A DNA stretch of 64,000 nucleotides, from the NCBI GenBank assembly GCA_964624795.1, contig CAZUZS010000013.1:11468-75467 (forward strand), in the 5' to 3' direction. A program made the translations under genes and the position numbers. The first letter of the stretch is position 1; each line of letters begins with the position of its first letter. This DNA is from CAZUZS01 sp964624795 (GTDB lineage: Bacteria; Calditrichota; Calditrichia; RBG-13-44-9). Of the stretch, positions 35,616 through 44,352 are shown piece after piece. Under the pieces are notes generated by a model, which worked only from the letters and a program-made list of their open reading frames with translations, had not been told where the DNA came from and did not search any database.

Positions 35616-37043
35616 ATGCGTTACTATTTTATAGGAATTTGCGGCACCGCCATGGCTTCACTTGCGGTGCTGCTCAAGCAAAAAGGCCATGAGGTCTGGG
35701 GGAGTGACCAGAATATTTATCCACCCATGAGCGATTTTCTGGTGCAGAACAACATCCCGGTTCGGGTAGGTTACGACGTAAAACATCTGGAGCAGCCGGC
35801 CGACCGGATCATTATCGGCAACGCCCTCTCCCGCGGAAACCCCGAGGTAGAAGCGATCCTGAACCGGCGGCTGCCATTTTCGTCGCTGCCGGAAGTCATC
35901 CGGCAGGAGTTTGCGCAGCCGCTGAAAAGCGTGGTCATCACCGGAACGCATGGTAAGACTACCACCACATCGCTGATGAGCTGGGTTTTGGAAACAGCCG
36001 GCCTTTCTCCGACATTCCTGATTGGCGGAATTGCGCGCAACTTCGATGCATCTGCCAGAATCGGGTCGGGCGATTATTTTATCGTAGAAGGAGATGAGTA
36101 CGATTCGGCCTTTTTTGACAAACGGCCCAAGTTTCTCCACTACCTGCCGCACTATCTCATCGTCAATAATATTGAATTTGACCACGCCGATATTTACCGG
36201 GATGTGGCGCAAATAAAGGACGGATTCCGAAAACTGCTGCGAACGGTTGCCAGCGAGGGATTGATCCTGGCCAATGGCGATGATCCGCATGTCCGGGATG
36301 TCACTTCGCCGGTTTATTCCAGAATTCGCTTCTTTGGCAAAGGCGCACAGACCGACCTGCGCTTCAGCGATGTAAATGTTTCAGAGAACGGGACAAGCTT
36401 CCGCGTACACAAAGACGGTGAGCCGTGGAACGTATTCCGCATTCCGCTATTTGGTGAATACCAGCTTTACAATACGCTGGCAGTTATCGGGATTGCCGAT
36501 GATCTGGGTCTGACGCCGCAACAGATCCAAGCCGGTCTCGACTCCTTTCTCAACGTGAAGCGCCGACTCGAGCGGTGGGGCGATTTCAATGGCGCTCCGT
36601 TTTATGATGATTTTGCGCACCATCCCACCGCTATCCGGGAAACGCTGGATGCAGTGCGACAGAAACATCCCAGTAAGCGGGTGATTGCTGTTTTTGAACC
36701 ACGTACCAATACCACAGTGAAGAACATTTTCCAGAAAGAGCTGGCAGACGCACTGGCGAATGCCGATGTTATTTTCATTGCCCCGATTTATCGCCCGGAG
36801 CGGATTCCGGAAAATGAACGGCTTTCCCTGGAAGAATTGCAGGACCACCTGCGGCGGAAAAATCGCGATGTCCACCTGCTTAAGGATTATTCCTCCATTC
36901 AGGAGGAACTTACCAGCATTGTCGCGGCGCAGGATGTGGTAATATTAATGACCAATGGTGATCTGGGCGGGGAATACGCCGGACTGAGGGCATCAATCCA
37001 GCGCCCTGGGAAAGAGAACGGAATGTCTGTTCCCGCAAAATGA
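35616..37043 (+). CDS. mpl: UDP-N-acetylmuramate:tripeptide ligase (Mpl), murein recycling
   Basis: 475 aa. It attaches recycled L-Ala-gamma-D-Glu-meso-DAP to UDP-MurNAc. The MurC-type N-terminal domain opens with YYFIGICGTAMASLAVLL and WGSDQNIYPPMSDFL. The ATP loop is ITGTHGKTTTTSLM (about 110), then VEGDEYDSAFFD and NNIEFDHADIY. The C-terminal domain has DDFAHHPTAIRETL and FEPRTNT. The PMSDFL segment and EGDEYDSAFFDKRPKF distinguish Mpl from MurC. ATG 35616 fits the family start. Reading further upstream runs into the gap and is not supported. Confidence 0.93.
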   Translation: MRYYFIGICGTAMASLAVLLKQKGHEVWGSDQNIYPPMSDFLVQNNIPVRVGYDVKHLEQPADRIIIGNALSRGNPEVEAILNRRLPFSSLPEVIRQEFAQPLKSVVITGTHGKTTTTSLMSWVLETAGLSPTFLIGGIARNFDASARIGSGDYFIVEGDEYDSAFFDKRPKFLHYLPHYLIVNNIEFDHADIYRDVAQIKDGFRKLLRTVASEGLILANGDDPHVRDVTSPVYSRIRFFGKGAQTDLRFSDVNVSENGTSFRVHKDGEPWNVFRIPLFGEYQLYNTLAVIGIADDLGLTPQQIQAGLDSFLNVKRRLERWGDFNGAPFYDDFAHHPTAIRETLDAVRQKHPSKRVIAVFEPRTNTTVKNIFQKELADALANADVIFIAPIYRPERIPENERLSLEELQDHLRRKNRDVHLLKDYSSIQEELTSIVAAQDVVILMTNGDLGGEYAGLRASIQRPGKENGMSVPAK

Positions 37044-37170
37044 AATCCATACTCACATGATCCGGACGTTGGTCTGAGCCGGGCGAGAGGAAGCCGGTGA
37101 AGAGAAAAAAGATTTGATTTTACAGCGATCTTTTATTTAGTTTTTGCACTAAAATTTTTTGAAGAACCAA

Positions 37171-37728
37171 ATGGCAAAAAATAAAAAGAAAAAAGTCCGG
37201 CACCAGGCGCCGCAGCCAAAAGAAACCGGAAAAAGCACCAGGTTGCTTAACCACGGGATATTGATCCTTCTTACACTGCTTGCCTGCTACCTGCTTTTGA
37301 ACAGCAACGCCGGTTACAGGGGTTTAAAAGATAATTTTATCATGAACAACGTCAAGTTTATTCTGGCACGGCCAAACCTGACTTACGACCAGAAAATGGG
37401 TGCCAAATTTCCGAAAGATTACCCCTATGTGCAATTCCTCAAATCAAACACGCCGGACTCGGCGGTTATCCTGCTTCCGCCTCGCTCCCTGAAATCGATG
37501 CTGGGATCCACCAATGGCGCCCAGAACAAGCTATGGGATGAATACTTCCTTTACCCGCGCAAGCTTCTAAACGTCGACGAGAAAGACAATCCGCTCCTCG
37601 CCAAAGTAAATTATGTCGCCATTATTAATAACTGGGGATACGACTATATTCAGGAAAGGTATGGAATCCATTACGATAAGAAGGTGCCTTATTCGGTGGT
37701 TCCGGTGCGGGAGGCAAAGCAACAATGA
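37171..37728 (+). CDS. Unknown single-pass membrane protein of a glycosyltransferase cassette
   Basis: 185 aa, not recognised. A lysine-rich N-terminus (MAKNKKKKVRHQ) is followed by one membrane helix (HGILILLTLLACYLLLNS, about 30-48). The rest is an extracytoplasmic domain of about 130 residues with KFPKDYPYVQFLKSNTPDSA, VILLPPRS and VNYVAIINNWGYDYIQERYG. Lines such as NTPDSAVILLPP resemble soluble regions appended to GT-C enzymes, so it may be a separate domain of the next protein. Its stop overlaps the next start by 4 bp (ATGA). ATG 37171 is chosen over TTG 37159. Confidence 0.72.
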   Translation: MAKNKKKKVRHQAPQPKETGKSTRLLNHGILILLTLLACYLLLNSNAGYRGLKDNFIMNNVKFILARPNLTYDQKMGAKFPKDYPYVQFLKSNTPDSAVILLPPRSLKSMLGSTNGAQNKLWDEYFLYPRKLLNVDEKDNPLLAKVNYVAIINNWGYDYIQERYGIHYDKKVPYSVVPVREAKQQ

Positions 37729-39098
37729 CAGCCAACCTGATTACTTTATTTTACATTTATGCACTGGGTTATGGATTTTTGGTTTTCTCGAAAACCAAAT
37801 ACACCGCCGGGTTAAATTTCAGCCTCGCCGGGCTGGCAGGAATTGGGCTGAGCACAATTCTGATGTTTCTGCTGGAAATAGCGGGCCTCTCATTTTCTCC
37901 CCTGAACCTGTGGATTTTCTGGTTCATTTTGTTGTCACTTTTTCTTCTCAGAGATGTAGCTCAAAAGAAGTATGGACAATGGAAGGATTATTTCAAGCCG
38001 AACATCGCCCGCGGTTACTTCAACTCGGTGGAAGGCACGCTGCTCGCGGTTGTGATCCTGCTAATCCTGGTAACCGTTGTGAAAAATCTATACTGGCCGG
38101 TGCAATCCTACGACAGCGTGGCAGGTTACGACCTGATGGCAAGGACCATCGGCATCGAGAAAACGTTCAATGTCTCACTGCACAAATATGATCTGGCAGG
38201 CCCTCGCGGCATTTACCCGCCGCTGGTGGAAGGCATATTCGCGCTTTTTTATATCATGGGCGCTTCTTCTTCCAAAATTGTAAATACCATATTCTTCGTT
38301 TCTCTTATCATGCTTTTTTACCAATTCGCCAAGATATTCATGAAAGGAATTGGTGCCGCGTTTTTCACCCTGATTCTGACAATCACCCCCGAATTTTTTG
38401 CGCATGCCTCTCTCTCGCTGACCAATTTGCCGGGCGCAGCATACGTTACTGCCGGTCTCCTCTTCCTGTTTCGGTGGTGGAAAGAGCGCCAGCCCGGCCA
38501 ACTCATGCTTTCCGGATTTATGCTGGGTTTGAACGGGTGGACGCGCAGTGATGGTATTATTTTCTGCATCGCCGCCAGTCTTGTGCTCTTTGTGATTGTG
38601 CTGCGGAAGAAAAAATTCTCGTTATGGATCTATCACGGAATACTCAGTTTTACCCCATTTATTGCATGGCAGATTTTTCTGAAAGTTGTCATCCATGCTG
38701 AATCGATAGAGCGATTCCGGAAACACCTCTTCTGGGATCCGGCGCTCTTTTCTTACATTGTGAATTACATTAAAACACTGCTCTTTACCACCGGATTATA
38801 TGGATTGATATTCTATATTTTTGTTATCGCTATTATTGCAAATATAAAATACATCAGAAAGAACTGGCCGCTGCTGGCGCTGATTGCGGCAAGCTTTGTG
38901 CTCTACACCTTCACCTATTATCAATTAAATCCGGAAACGCAGGACTCAATCCAAACCATGATGCGCGCCTCGTACAAACGCGCCATGTTTTATTTTATTC
39001 CTTCGGTGCTCTTTTATAGTGCAATCTCTCCCATGAGCATAAAATTATTTGACTGGTTGGAGCAGAAATGCAAAAACTTCGTTTTCGGAAAAGCATAA
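37725..39098 (+). CDS. Polytopic membrane protein, GT-C/GT39-like glycosyltransferase candidate
   Basis: 457 aa with about 11 hydrophobic helices. An acidic loop after the second helices contains WPVQSYDSVAGYDLMART, reminiscent of the first luminal loop of GT-C enzymes that carries the catalytic Asp. PRGIYPPLVEGIFALFYIMG and LPGAAYVTAGLLFLFRWWKE also fit this fold. It probably transfers a sugar from a polyprenyl-phosphate donor. It is translationally coupled to the single-pass protein upstream, and a dolichol-P-mannose-synthase-like GT2 gene follows 25 bp downstream, a likely donor maker. Acceptor unknown. Confidence 0.8.
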   Translation: MTANLITLFYIYALGYGFLVFSKTKYTAGLNFSLAGLAGIGLSTILMFLLEIAGLSFSPLNLWIFWFILLSLFLLRDVAQKKYGQWKDYFKPNIARGYFNSVEGTLLAVVILLILVTVVKNLYWPVQSYDSVAGYDLMARTIGIEKTFNVSLHKYDLAGPRGIYPPLVEGIFALFYIMGASSSKIVNTIFFVSLIMLFYQFAKIFMKGIGAAFFTLILTITPEFFAHASLSLTNLPGAAYVTAGLLFLFRWWKERQPGQLMLSGFMLGLNGWTRSDGIIFCIAASLVLFVIVLRKKKFSLWIYHGILSFTPFIAWQIFLKVVIHAESIERFRKHLFWDPALFSYIVNYIKTLLFTTGLYGLIFYIFVIAIIANIKYIRKNWPLLALIAASFVLYTFTYYQLNPETQDSIQTMMRASYKRAMFYFIPSVLFYSAISPMSIKLFDWLEQKCKNFVFGKA

Positions 39099-39123
39099 TC
39101 GCTGCACAGGAGAAACATTCCCC

Positions 39124-39828
39124 ATGACTGAAGAAGAAATCTATTTAAGCGTTGTCATCCCCGTTTATAACGAGATTAATACCCTCGAAGAAATCATAAA
39201 GCGCGTCCAGGCGGCGCCCTTCCGGAAGGAATTGGTCATTGTTGACGATTGCTCGAGTGACGGTTCGCGGGAATACCTGCAATCCCTCAAAGAGAAGAAT
39301 ATAAAGGTGTTTTACCACGAACAAAATATGGGAAAGGGAGCCGCGCTGAATACCGCCTTCAGCAAATGTTCCGGGAATCTGGTTATTGTGCAGGATGCCG
39401 ACCTGGAGTATGATCCGAAGGAATACCAGAAACTGATCGCCCCGGTCATTCACATGGGCGCAGATGTGGTTTATGGTTCCAGGTTCACTGGTGAAGGACC
39501 GCACCGTGTGCACTATTTCTGGCACTACCTGGGGAATAAATTCCTGACCCTTCTCTCCAATTCATTTTCCAACTTAAACCTCACGGACATGGAAACCTGC
39601 TACAAGCTTTTCAAAATTGATATTTTAAAGCAAATTACCATTGAATCCCACGGTTTCGGCATCGAGCCGGAAATCACCCTGAAAGTATCCCGCCTGGATT
39701 GCAGGGTTTTCGAAGTGGGCATCTCCTATGCAGGAAGAAGCTATCACGAAGGCAAAAAAATTACCTGGCGGGATGGCATCGATGCAATATTGACAATATT
39801 TAAATACGGACTATTGGAGAGAAAATAA
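39124..39828 (+). CDS. GT2 glycosyltransferase, polyprenyl-phosphate sugar synthase type
   Basis: 234 aa. The GT-A fold is read in LSVVIPVYNEINTLEEII, VIVDDCSSDGSREYL, NMGKGAALNTAF and the metal-binding VQDADLEYDPKEY. The later segment VVYGSRF plus DMETCYKLFKIDIL and GFGIEPEITLKV are typical of DPM1/GtrB-like enzymes. There is no C-terminal membrane helix. It probably makes a polyprenyl-phosphate hexose for the upstream GT-C protein. ATG 39124 with AGGAG upstream is preferred; an in-frame frame opening at 39049 overlaps the previous gene. Confidence 0.92.
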   Translation: MTEEEIYLSVVIPVYNEINTLEEIIKRVQAAPFRKELVIVDDCSSDGSREYLQSLKEKNIKVFYHEQNMGKGAALNTAFSKCSGNLVIVQDADLEYDPKEYQKLIAPVIHMGADVVYGSRFTGEGPHRVHYFWHYLGNKFLTLLSNSFSNLNLTDMETCYKLFKIDILKQITIESHGFGIEPEITLKVSRLDCRVFEVGISYAGRSYHEGKKITWRDGIDAILTIFKYGLLERK

Positions 39829-39841
39829 AGAGCGGAAGTTA

Positions 39842-39864
39842 GTCGCCATCATAGATCAGGCGAC
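39842..39864 (+). terminator. Weak hairpin after the glycosyltransferase cassette
   Basis: GTCGCC (39842-39847) pairs with GGCGAC (39859-39864) around an 11-nt loop, followed by AATTTG. It lies 13 bp after the GT2 stop. The T-run is too short for a confident intrinsic terminator. Confidence 0.35.
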
Positions 39865-39924
39865 AATTTGAAGACACAATTTTGTGGTCTGTCTGGTGCC
39901 CCCCAGCTCATTCAAATATTTGAG

Positions 39925-39966
39925 TGCAGAAACAAAATTGCCCGCTGCGATCTGCAACGGGCAATT
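39925..39966 (-). terminator. Rho-independent terminator of the ECF/LTXXQ operon
   Basis: On the minus strand AATTGCCCG (39966-39958) pairs with CGGGCAATT (39944-39936), with an inner TGC/GCA pairing, and then runs into TTTTGTTTCT. It starts 15 bp after the stop of the last operon gene at 39982. Confidence 0.85.
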
Positions 39967-39981
39967 ACTATTACCGGTATT

Positions 39982-40479
39982 TTATCTCGGAAGTGGTCCA
40001 CGCATCCGGTCAGGACCAAAGTCTCTTTCCATCCGGTGAGGCCGGCCCATCATGCCCCTGCCGCCTTTCAAAATCATGGCATCGAACTGTTTCTTCTGGT
40101 CGACGGTAAGCAGCGAGCGAACTTTCAGGATTTGGTTCACCCGTTTCTCCTGCATTTGTTGCCGGATATCGGAAATCGCGCCGATCGTTTTGTTGATCTT
40201 TGTTTGATCCGGTTTATCGGCAGTGATCAGGAGTTTCAACTCATTCTGTTGTTGAACCATGTCGCTGCGCAATGGAAGCATCTCCTTCGCCATCTGCAAA
40301 CGCAGGTCAGCGATTTGCGCCGCCTGTTCATCCGATAAATCCAGCATCTTTTCCAGGTGCGGCATCAATCCTTGTTCAGGTGGACCGTCCATTGGGCCTC
40401 TCATTCCCGGCTGTGCCAGCAGCATCCCCGAAAAAACCAGGACAAGCACAACGGCGAATACAAGATTAGTCCTTTTCAT
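39982..40479 (-). CDS. Periplasmic Spy/CpxP-like (LTXXQ) protein
   Basis: 165 aa. The signal peptide is residues 1-22 (FAVVLVLVFSGMLLAQ). The mature protein is helical with Met/Gly/Pro-rich ends. A first LTxxQ-type segment is LDLSDEQAAQIADL and the second is SLLTVDQKKQFDAM, the two repeats of the Spy/CpxP/heavy-metal-sensor family. Such proteins bind unfolded proteins or metals and tune envelope stress signalling. AAGGAG sits 6 nt before ATG 40479 (40482 is also possible). It is the last gene of the sigma/anti-sigma operon and is followed by a terminator. Confidence 0.87.
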   Translation of the reverse strand: MKRTNLVFAVVLVLVFSGMLLAQPGMRGPMDGPPEQGLMPHLEKMLDLSDEQAAQIADLRLQMAKEMLPLRSDMVQQQNELKLLITADKPDQTKINKTIGAISDIRQQMQEKRVNQILKVRSLLTVDQKKQFDAMILKGGRGMMGRPHRMERDFGPDRMRGPLPR

Positions 40480-40531
40480 CATTCTCTCCTTTTTTTGTTT
40501 GGTTTTCAATCACAGCGAATTCGCATATATT

Positions 40532-41026
40532 TTAGCGGAAGCGATCAATTTCCGGCCTTCTCATCCCCGGCTCGGGCCTCTCACCGCCAGGCCGGGCATC
40601 GAGCATTCTATATAAAAATTCAAATTGTTGTGGCGACAAAAACGTTCGGCTGCGGACAAGCATTTCAATTGCCTTCATTTCAATTTTCTTGTGCAGATCA
40701 GCAATCTCCCCAAGCTTCCGGTCAATTGCAGTGGTATCAACATTATCCTGCTGTATCATTTCAAAAATTTCATTCCGCAATTCGCCGATGCGTTTTTGAT
40801 CAGGTTGAACGCTTTCAAAAAATTTCATCCGCATTCCCTGCATCTTTTCCCGCTGTTTGGAATCCAGCCTCATCCGTGGATGCATGCGCGGCATTTCGGG
40901 CCGCTCGAAGCCGGGAAATTCCCTGAACGGTGGCTTAACCCAACGTAAGTAGACATAACTCCCCACTGTGGCCAGGTTCAAAACGATAAGCACTACCAAA
41001 ACTCCTACCAGGATTTTAATTTTCAT
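40532..41026 (-). CDS. Membrane-anchored LTXXQ/CnrX-like periplasmic sensor
   Basis: 164 aa. One N-terminal membrane helix (KILVGVLVVLIVLNLATVGSYVYL) anchors a helical periplasmic domain. A Met/Arg/Pro-rich stretch (PEMPRMHPRMRLDSKQREKM) is followed by LRNEIFEMIQQDNVDTTAID and the LSPQQFEFLYRML motif. This plan resembles CnrX/ZraP-type sensors that hold anti-sigma factors inactive. Its start overlaps the anti-sigma gene end by 11 bp, so the products are translationally coupled and probably form a complex. Confidence 0.83.
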   Translation of the reverse strand: MKIKILVGVLVVLIVLNLATVGSYVYLRWVKPPFREFPGFERPEMPRMHPRMRLDSKQREKMQGMRMKFFESVQPDQKRIGELRNEIFEMIQQDNVDTTAIDRKLGEIADLHKKIEMKAIEMLVRSRTFLSPQQFEFLYRMLDARPGGERPEPGMRRPEIDRFR

Positions 41027-41477
41027 TTGTTTCTCCGTTATTCATGGATTCCCAGACCTGCGAAAACCCGGTCCCCGAAAAATTCAGATACTGCTTTTCC
41101 TGAACGGCAAAGGCGTAGAGATCGTTTGTATGGCTGGATTGATAAATGCCTTTTCCCATCCAAATCCCTGCCATCAGGGTAAAAAAGAGGATTACGGAAT
41201 ATAAAACCACTGCCGGCAGCGGCTGTTTTAAGAAGCGAAAGCTGCCCTCCTTCTTTTTCTGTTGCGCCAACTGCTTTATCCGCGTCAATTCGTAGGGTTG
41301 CGGTTCAAGTTCCGGGATTTCCTGCAAACCGGAATCGGCAAACAGCGTTTCCATTCGTTTAAAATATTCGCGGCATTCCGCACACTGTTCCAGATGCTGC
41401 TCCACTTCTTTTCGTTTGTTGGGGCTGAGCCGGCCATCCAGCCAGACAATGAAATATTTGCGATAGTGTGCTTTCAT
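41016..41477 (-). CDS. Zinc-finger anti-sigma factor
   Basis: 153 aa. The N-terminal anti-sigma domain has the zinc motif H28-LEQ-C32-AE-C35 (HxxxCxxC), with His4 as a possible fourth ligand. A single membrane helix follows at about 89-112 (AVVLYSVILFFTLMAGIWM), and a short periplasmic tail contains QYLNFSGTGFSQVW. It should sequester the ECF sigma factor encoded 53 bp upstream and receive a signal from the coupled LTXXQ protein downstream. Length and topology are usual for the class. Confidence 0.88.
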   Translation of the reverse strand: MKAHYRKYFIVWLDGRLSPNKRKEVEQHLEQCAECREYFKRMETLFADSGLQEIPELEPQPYELTRIKQLAQQKKKEGSFRFLKQPLPAVVLYSVILFFTLMAGIWMGKGIYQSSHTNDLYAFAVQEKQYLNFSGTGFSQVWESMNNGETNEN

Positions 41478-41530
41478 TTTCTTATCCCCTTTACATTCGC
41501 TTTAGACAATGAAACGAAATAAAACTTTCG

Positions 41531-42115
41531 TTAAATCTTACCAATAAAAGGCTCCAGCATTTTCTGGAGGCTGATTTTCGCCCGGTGCAGGCGAGATTCC
41601 ACCGAGCTGATCGACACGCCCAGAATTTCTGAAATTTCCTGATAGCTCAAATCTTCATAACGAAAGAGTATCAACGGTAATTTTTGTTTTTCGGGCAGCT
41701 TCTGCACCATTTCCCAGACAATCCGGCTGCGCTCTTTCTGCTGCAACGGATCTGCCGGAGTTTCGCCCTGTGGATCGGGATAATCGTCAACCTGTTCCTC
41801 TATTTCATTCCATCCGCGAAGAATATCCAGATTGAGGACTTCCCGCAAGCGCCGGCGCTTTTCACTCTTGTAATAATTCTTTACGTGATTTACAGAAATT
41901 CGGTAAAGCCAGGTGGAAACGGCGGATTTCCCTTCGAACTGAGAAAGATTCCGAAGAACTTTTACCCAGACATCCTGGGCCAGGTCCCGCGCCGCTTGCT
42001 CGTTGCCGGTCATGCGGAAGCAGAGATTTAGCACCCGCCCGGCATTTTCGTGATAGATTTGATCAAAGTCCAATTCCCTTTTATCCAAAAAGCCTGCCCC
42101 TTCACGGAAATTCAT
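41531..42115 (-). CDS. ECF RNA polymerase sigma factor
   Basis: 194 aa. Region 2 is FDQIYHENAGRVLNLCFRMT with NEQAARDLAQDVWVKVLRNL and STWLYRISVNHVKNYYKSEK. An acidic linker (EEQVDDYPDPQGE) separates it from region 4, LPEKQKLPLILFRYEDLSYQ and EISEILGVSISSVESRLHRA, the helix-turn-helix that reads the -35 element. It is the first gene of a four-gene operon with its anti-sigma and two periplasmic LTXXQ proteins. A possible self-recognised promoter lies just upstream. Confidence 0.94.
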   Translation of the reverse strand: MNFREGAGFLDKRELDFDQIYHENAGRVLNLCFRMTGNEQAARDLAQDVWVKVLRNLSQFEGKSAVSTWLYRISVNHVKNYYKSEKRRRLREVLNLDILRGWNEIEEQVDDYPDPQGETPADPLQQKERSRIVWEMVQKLPEKQKLPLILFRYEDLSYQEISEILGVSISSVESRLHRAKISLQKMLEPFIGKI

Positions 42116-42133
42116 GCTTGATGTTAAGATTCC

Positions 42134-42161
42134 TTAGACACCCTTGAGCGCGAAAACTTGC
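42134..42161 (-). promoter_or_regulatory. Possible ECF-type autoregulatory promoter
   Basis: On the minus strand GCAAGTT (42161-42155), a 16-nt spacer, then TCTAA (42138-42134) lie 19 bp before the sigma-factor ATG. This resembles the GGAACTT-N16-TCTGA type (5 of 7 at -35). ECF operons are usually self-activated, so the position makes sense, but the match is imperfect. Confidence 0.35.
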
Positions 42162-42406
42162 GGCATTTTTTAAAGAACCCGGCAACAAAATCAAAAATCA
42201 CAGAACAATGAATCATACGAAGAAATCAGAAGAAGCTTTTCATCAAAGATATTTCTTGACCGATGGGAAATAGCAAGACTTCCGCTCGCCACAGAACTTT
42301 TTTCGGAAAAACAGCGCAACAATCTTGCGGTTTTCCGCAAATCCATACCACAAGCACGGAATCTCCAAGCGCCGGCCCGGGCAATGGACCGTTAATTAAA
42401 GATCGT

Positions 42407-43867
42407 TTAACTCTTTATTTCAAAAGTCGAACCATCCGGCTTATCAATAATTATCACTCCCACCCTTGCCAACTCATCCCGGATTTCATCTGCCAGCCCA
42501 AACTGTTTGTGGGAGCGAAGTTTATTTCGGACATCCAGCACGATCTGAATGACCTTCTCAATCGATCCTTCACCGGCACTACTGGCGCCGCTCATCAGGT
42601 CCTCCGGAATCAGACCCAGCACGTTTCCGCCCAAATCCTGGTAAAGTTGATCCAGCGATTCCAGGAAAGGCCGGTGCAATTCGCTGCCCGAGTTCAGGTA
42701 GCTGTTTACCTCGCGCGACAGATCGAACAGGACTGCTACAGCGCGCGGTGTGTTGAAGTCATCATTCATCTGTTCTTCAAATTTTGTGCGAAATGTTGCG
42801 GGATCGAACGGCGCTTCGAATTGCTGCACCTCGCCCGCAGCGTCCAGTGCATTTCTCAGGTTTCGGATGGTAGACAACAATCGCTCCAGCCCCTTTTGGG
42901 CAGCATCCATCGCTTCATCGCTAAAATCCAGCCGGCTGCGGTAGTGGCTGCTCAGAACAAAATAACGCAACGTTGCCGGTTCGAATTTATTCAGCGCATC
43001 TGCCACCGTAATGAAATTCCCGACCGATTTGCTCATTTTTGAACCGTCCACCGTAACCATGTTGTTGTGCATCCAGTAGCGCACAAACGGTTTGCCGGTT
43101 ACGGCTTCCGATTGGGCGATTTCGCATTCGTGATGGGGGAAAATGTTATCGAGACCGCCGCCGTGAATGTCGAATGTTTCACCAAGGTATTTCATAGACA
43201 TGGTGGAGCACTCGATATGCCAGCCCGGAAAACCTTCCCCCCACGGGCTGTTCCAGCGCATCAGGTGCCCCGATTCTGCTCTTTTCCACAGCGCAAAGTC
43301 GGCGGGGTGGCGCTTCTCCGGATTTACTTCCACCCGGGCGCCGGCTTCCAGTTCGTCAACTTTGCGGCCGCTCAACTTGCCATAATCTTTAAAGCGCGAC
43401 ACGTCGAAGTAGACGTTCCCCTTCACTTCATACGCAAAGCCTTTTTCCAGCAGTTTTTCAACCATCTCAATTTGCTCGGGAATATGCCCGGTGGCGCGGG
43501 GGAAAATATTGGCCCGCAGAACTCCCAATTGCTGCATGGCGTCGAAATAGCTCCAGGCGTAGTGCTCGGCTACTTCCATGGGATCGACCTTCTCCTCACG
43601 CGCTTTTTTCAGAATCTTATCTTCCCCTTCATCAGCATCGTCTGTCAGATGGCCCACGTCGGTGATGTTTTGCACATATTTCACCCGGTAATTCAGGTAA
43701 CGAAAATAGCGAACCACCACATCAAAACTGATGTAACTCTTGGTATGACCAATATGCGGATCGCCGTAAACCGTAGGTCCACACACATAAATATTGACTC
43801 TACCCGGCTGCAACGGCTTGAATTCTTCTTTTTTTCGCGTAAGCGTATTGTAGATGACCAGCGGCAT
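42407..43867 (-). CDS. cysS: Cysteinyl-tRNA synthetase
   Basis: 486 aa. It charges tRNA-Cys. The class I HIGH motif is in GPTVYGDPHIGHTKSYI (with the first zinc Cys in VCGPTVYG). Other zinc ligands are in HIECSTMS and HHECEIAQ. KMSKS appears as GSKMSKSVGNFI. The C-terminal helical DALR-like domain starts near 350 and ends RVGVIIIDKPDGSTFEI. ATG 43867 is chosen for the family start PLVIYNTLTRKKEEF, with TGGAG 8 nt upstream, over 43894. Confidence 0.97.
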   Translation of the reverse strand: MPLVIYNTLTRKKEEFKPLQPGRVNIYVCGPTVYGDPHIGHTKSYISFDVVVRYFRYLNYRVKYVQNITDVGHLTDDADEGEDKILKKAREEKVDPMEVAEHYAWSYFDAMQQLGVLRANIFPRATGHIPEQIEMVEKLLEKGFAYEVKGNVYFDVSRFKDYGKLSGRKVDELEAGARVEVNPEKRHPADFALWKRAESGHLMRWNSPWGEGFPGWHIECSTMSMKYLGETFDIHGGGLDNIFPHHECEIAQSEAVTGKPFVRYWMHNNMVTVDGSKMSKSVGNFITVADALNKFEPATLRYFVLSSHYRSRLDFSDEAMDAAQKGLERLLSTIRNLRNALDAAGEVQQFEAPFDPATFRTKFEEQMNDDFNTPRAVAVLFDLSREVNSYLNSGSELHRPFLESLDQLYQDLGGNVLGLIPEDLMSGASSAGEGSIEKVIQIVLDVRNKLRSHKQFGLADEIRDELARVGVIIIDKPDGSTFEIKS

Positions 43868-44352
43868 TTTCAAGCTCCAGTTTGTTAGTCTCAAAGTTAA
43901 AAACGTATTTCGGGAAATGGAAGAAAATTATAATACCCCTGCGAAGCTTTGACGATCATGCGGATTCGTCAAAAACCGGTGTTTGGGCCGGCAGCGAAAT
44001 TTCATTCCCCGGCATATCACTCCGGAGAAATTCAAATTTAGTTTTTCTTTTGGCAGTTTAGATTTCCAGCCAAAACTATTTGATAACTTCATAGCCTCCA
44101 GGAACTCCCTTTTCGTTACTGATGTAATTTGAAACATCAACCTAAGGTTTCATCACAATTGAAAACAAACCTGAAGAGCATCCTTTTTTTAATGATTGCG
44201 CAAGAATCCACTTATATATTTTGAATGCCGGATTCGATTGCGAGCAAATTAGGCAGTATTCACCGGGAACTAAATCAGCATTTATTAGATGAAAAGAAGC
44301 GGTGCTGGCAGAAATATTATTGAAACAGGATGAAGATAACAAAGAGGTGGTC
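43868..44352. other. Divergent intergenic region
   Basis: 485 bp between cysS (minus) and the small protein gene (plus). It should hold both promoters. Minus-strand frames at 43928-44140 and 44142-44342 show no family resemblance or Shine-Dalgarno sequence and are not called. Confidence 0.4.

Noticed and set aside
42263..43042. 259-codon plus-strand frame
   Set aside because: It runs opposite cysS and shows no domain.
43928..44342. Two minus-strand frames of 66-70 codons
   Set aside because: No Shine-Dalgarno sequence, no family resemblance, and they fall in a region expected to hold promoters.
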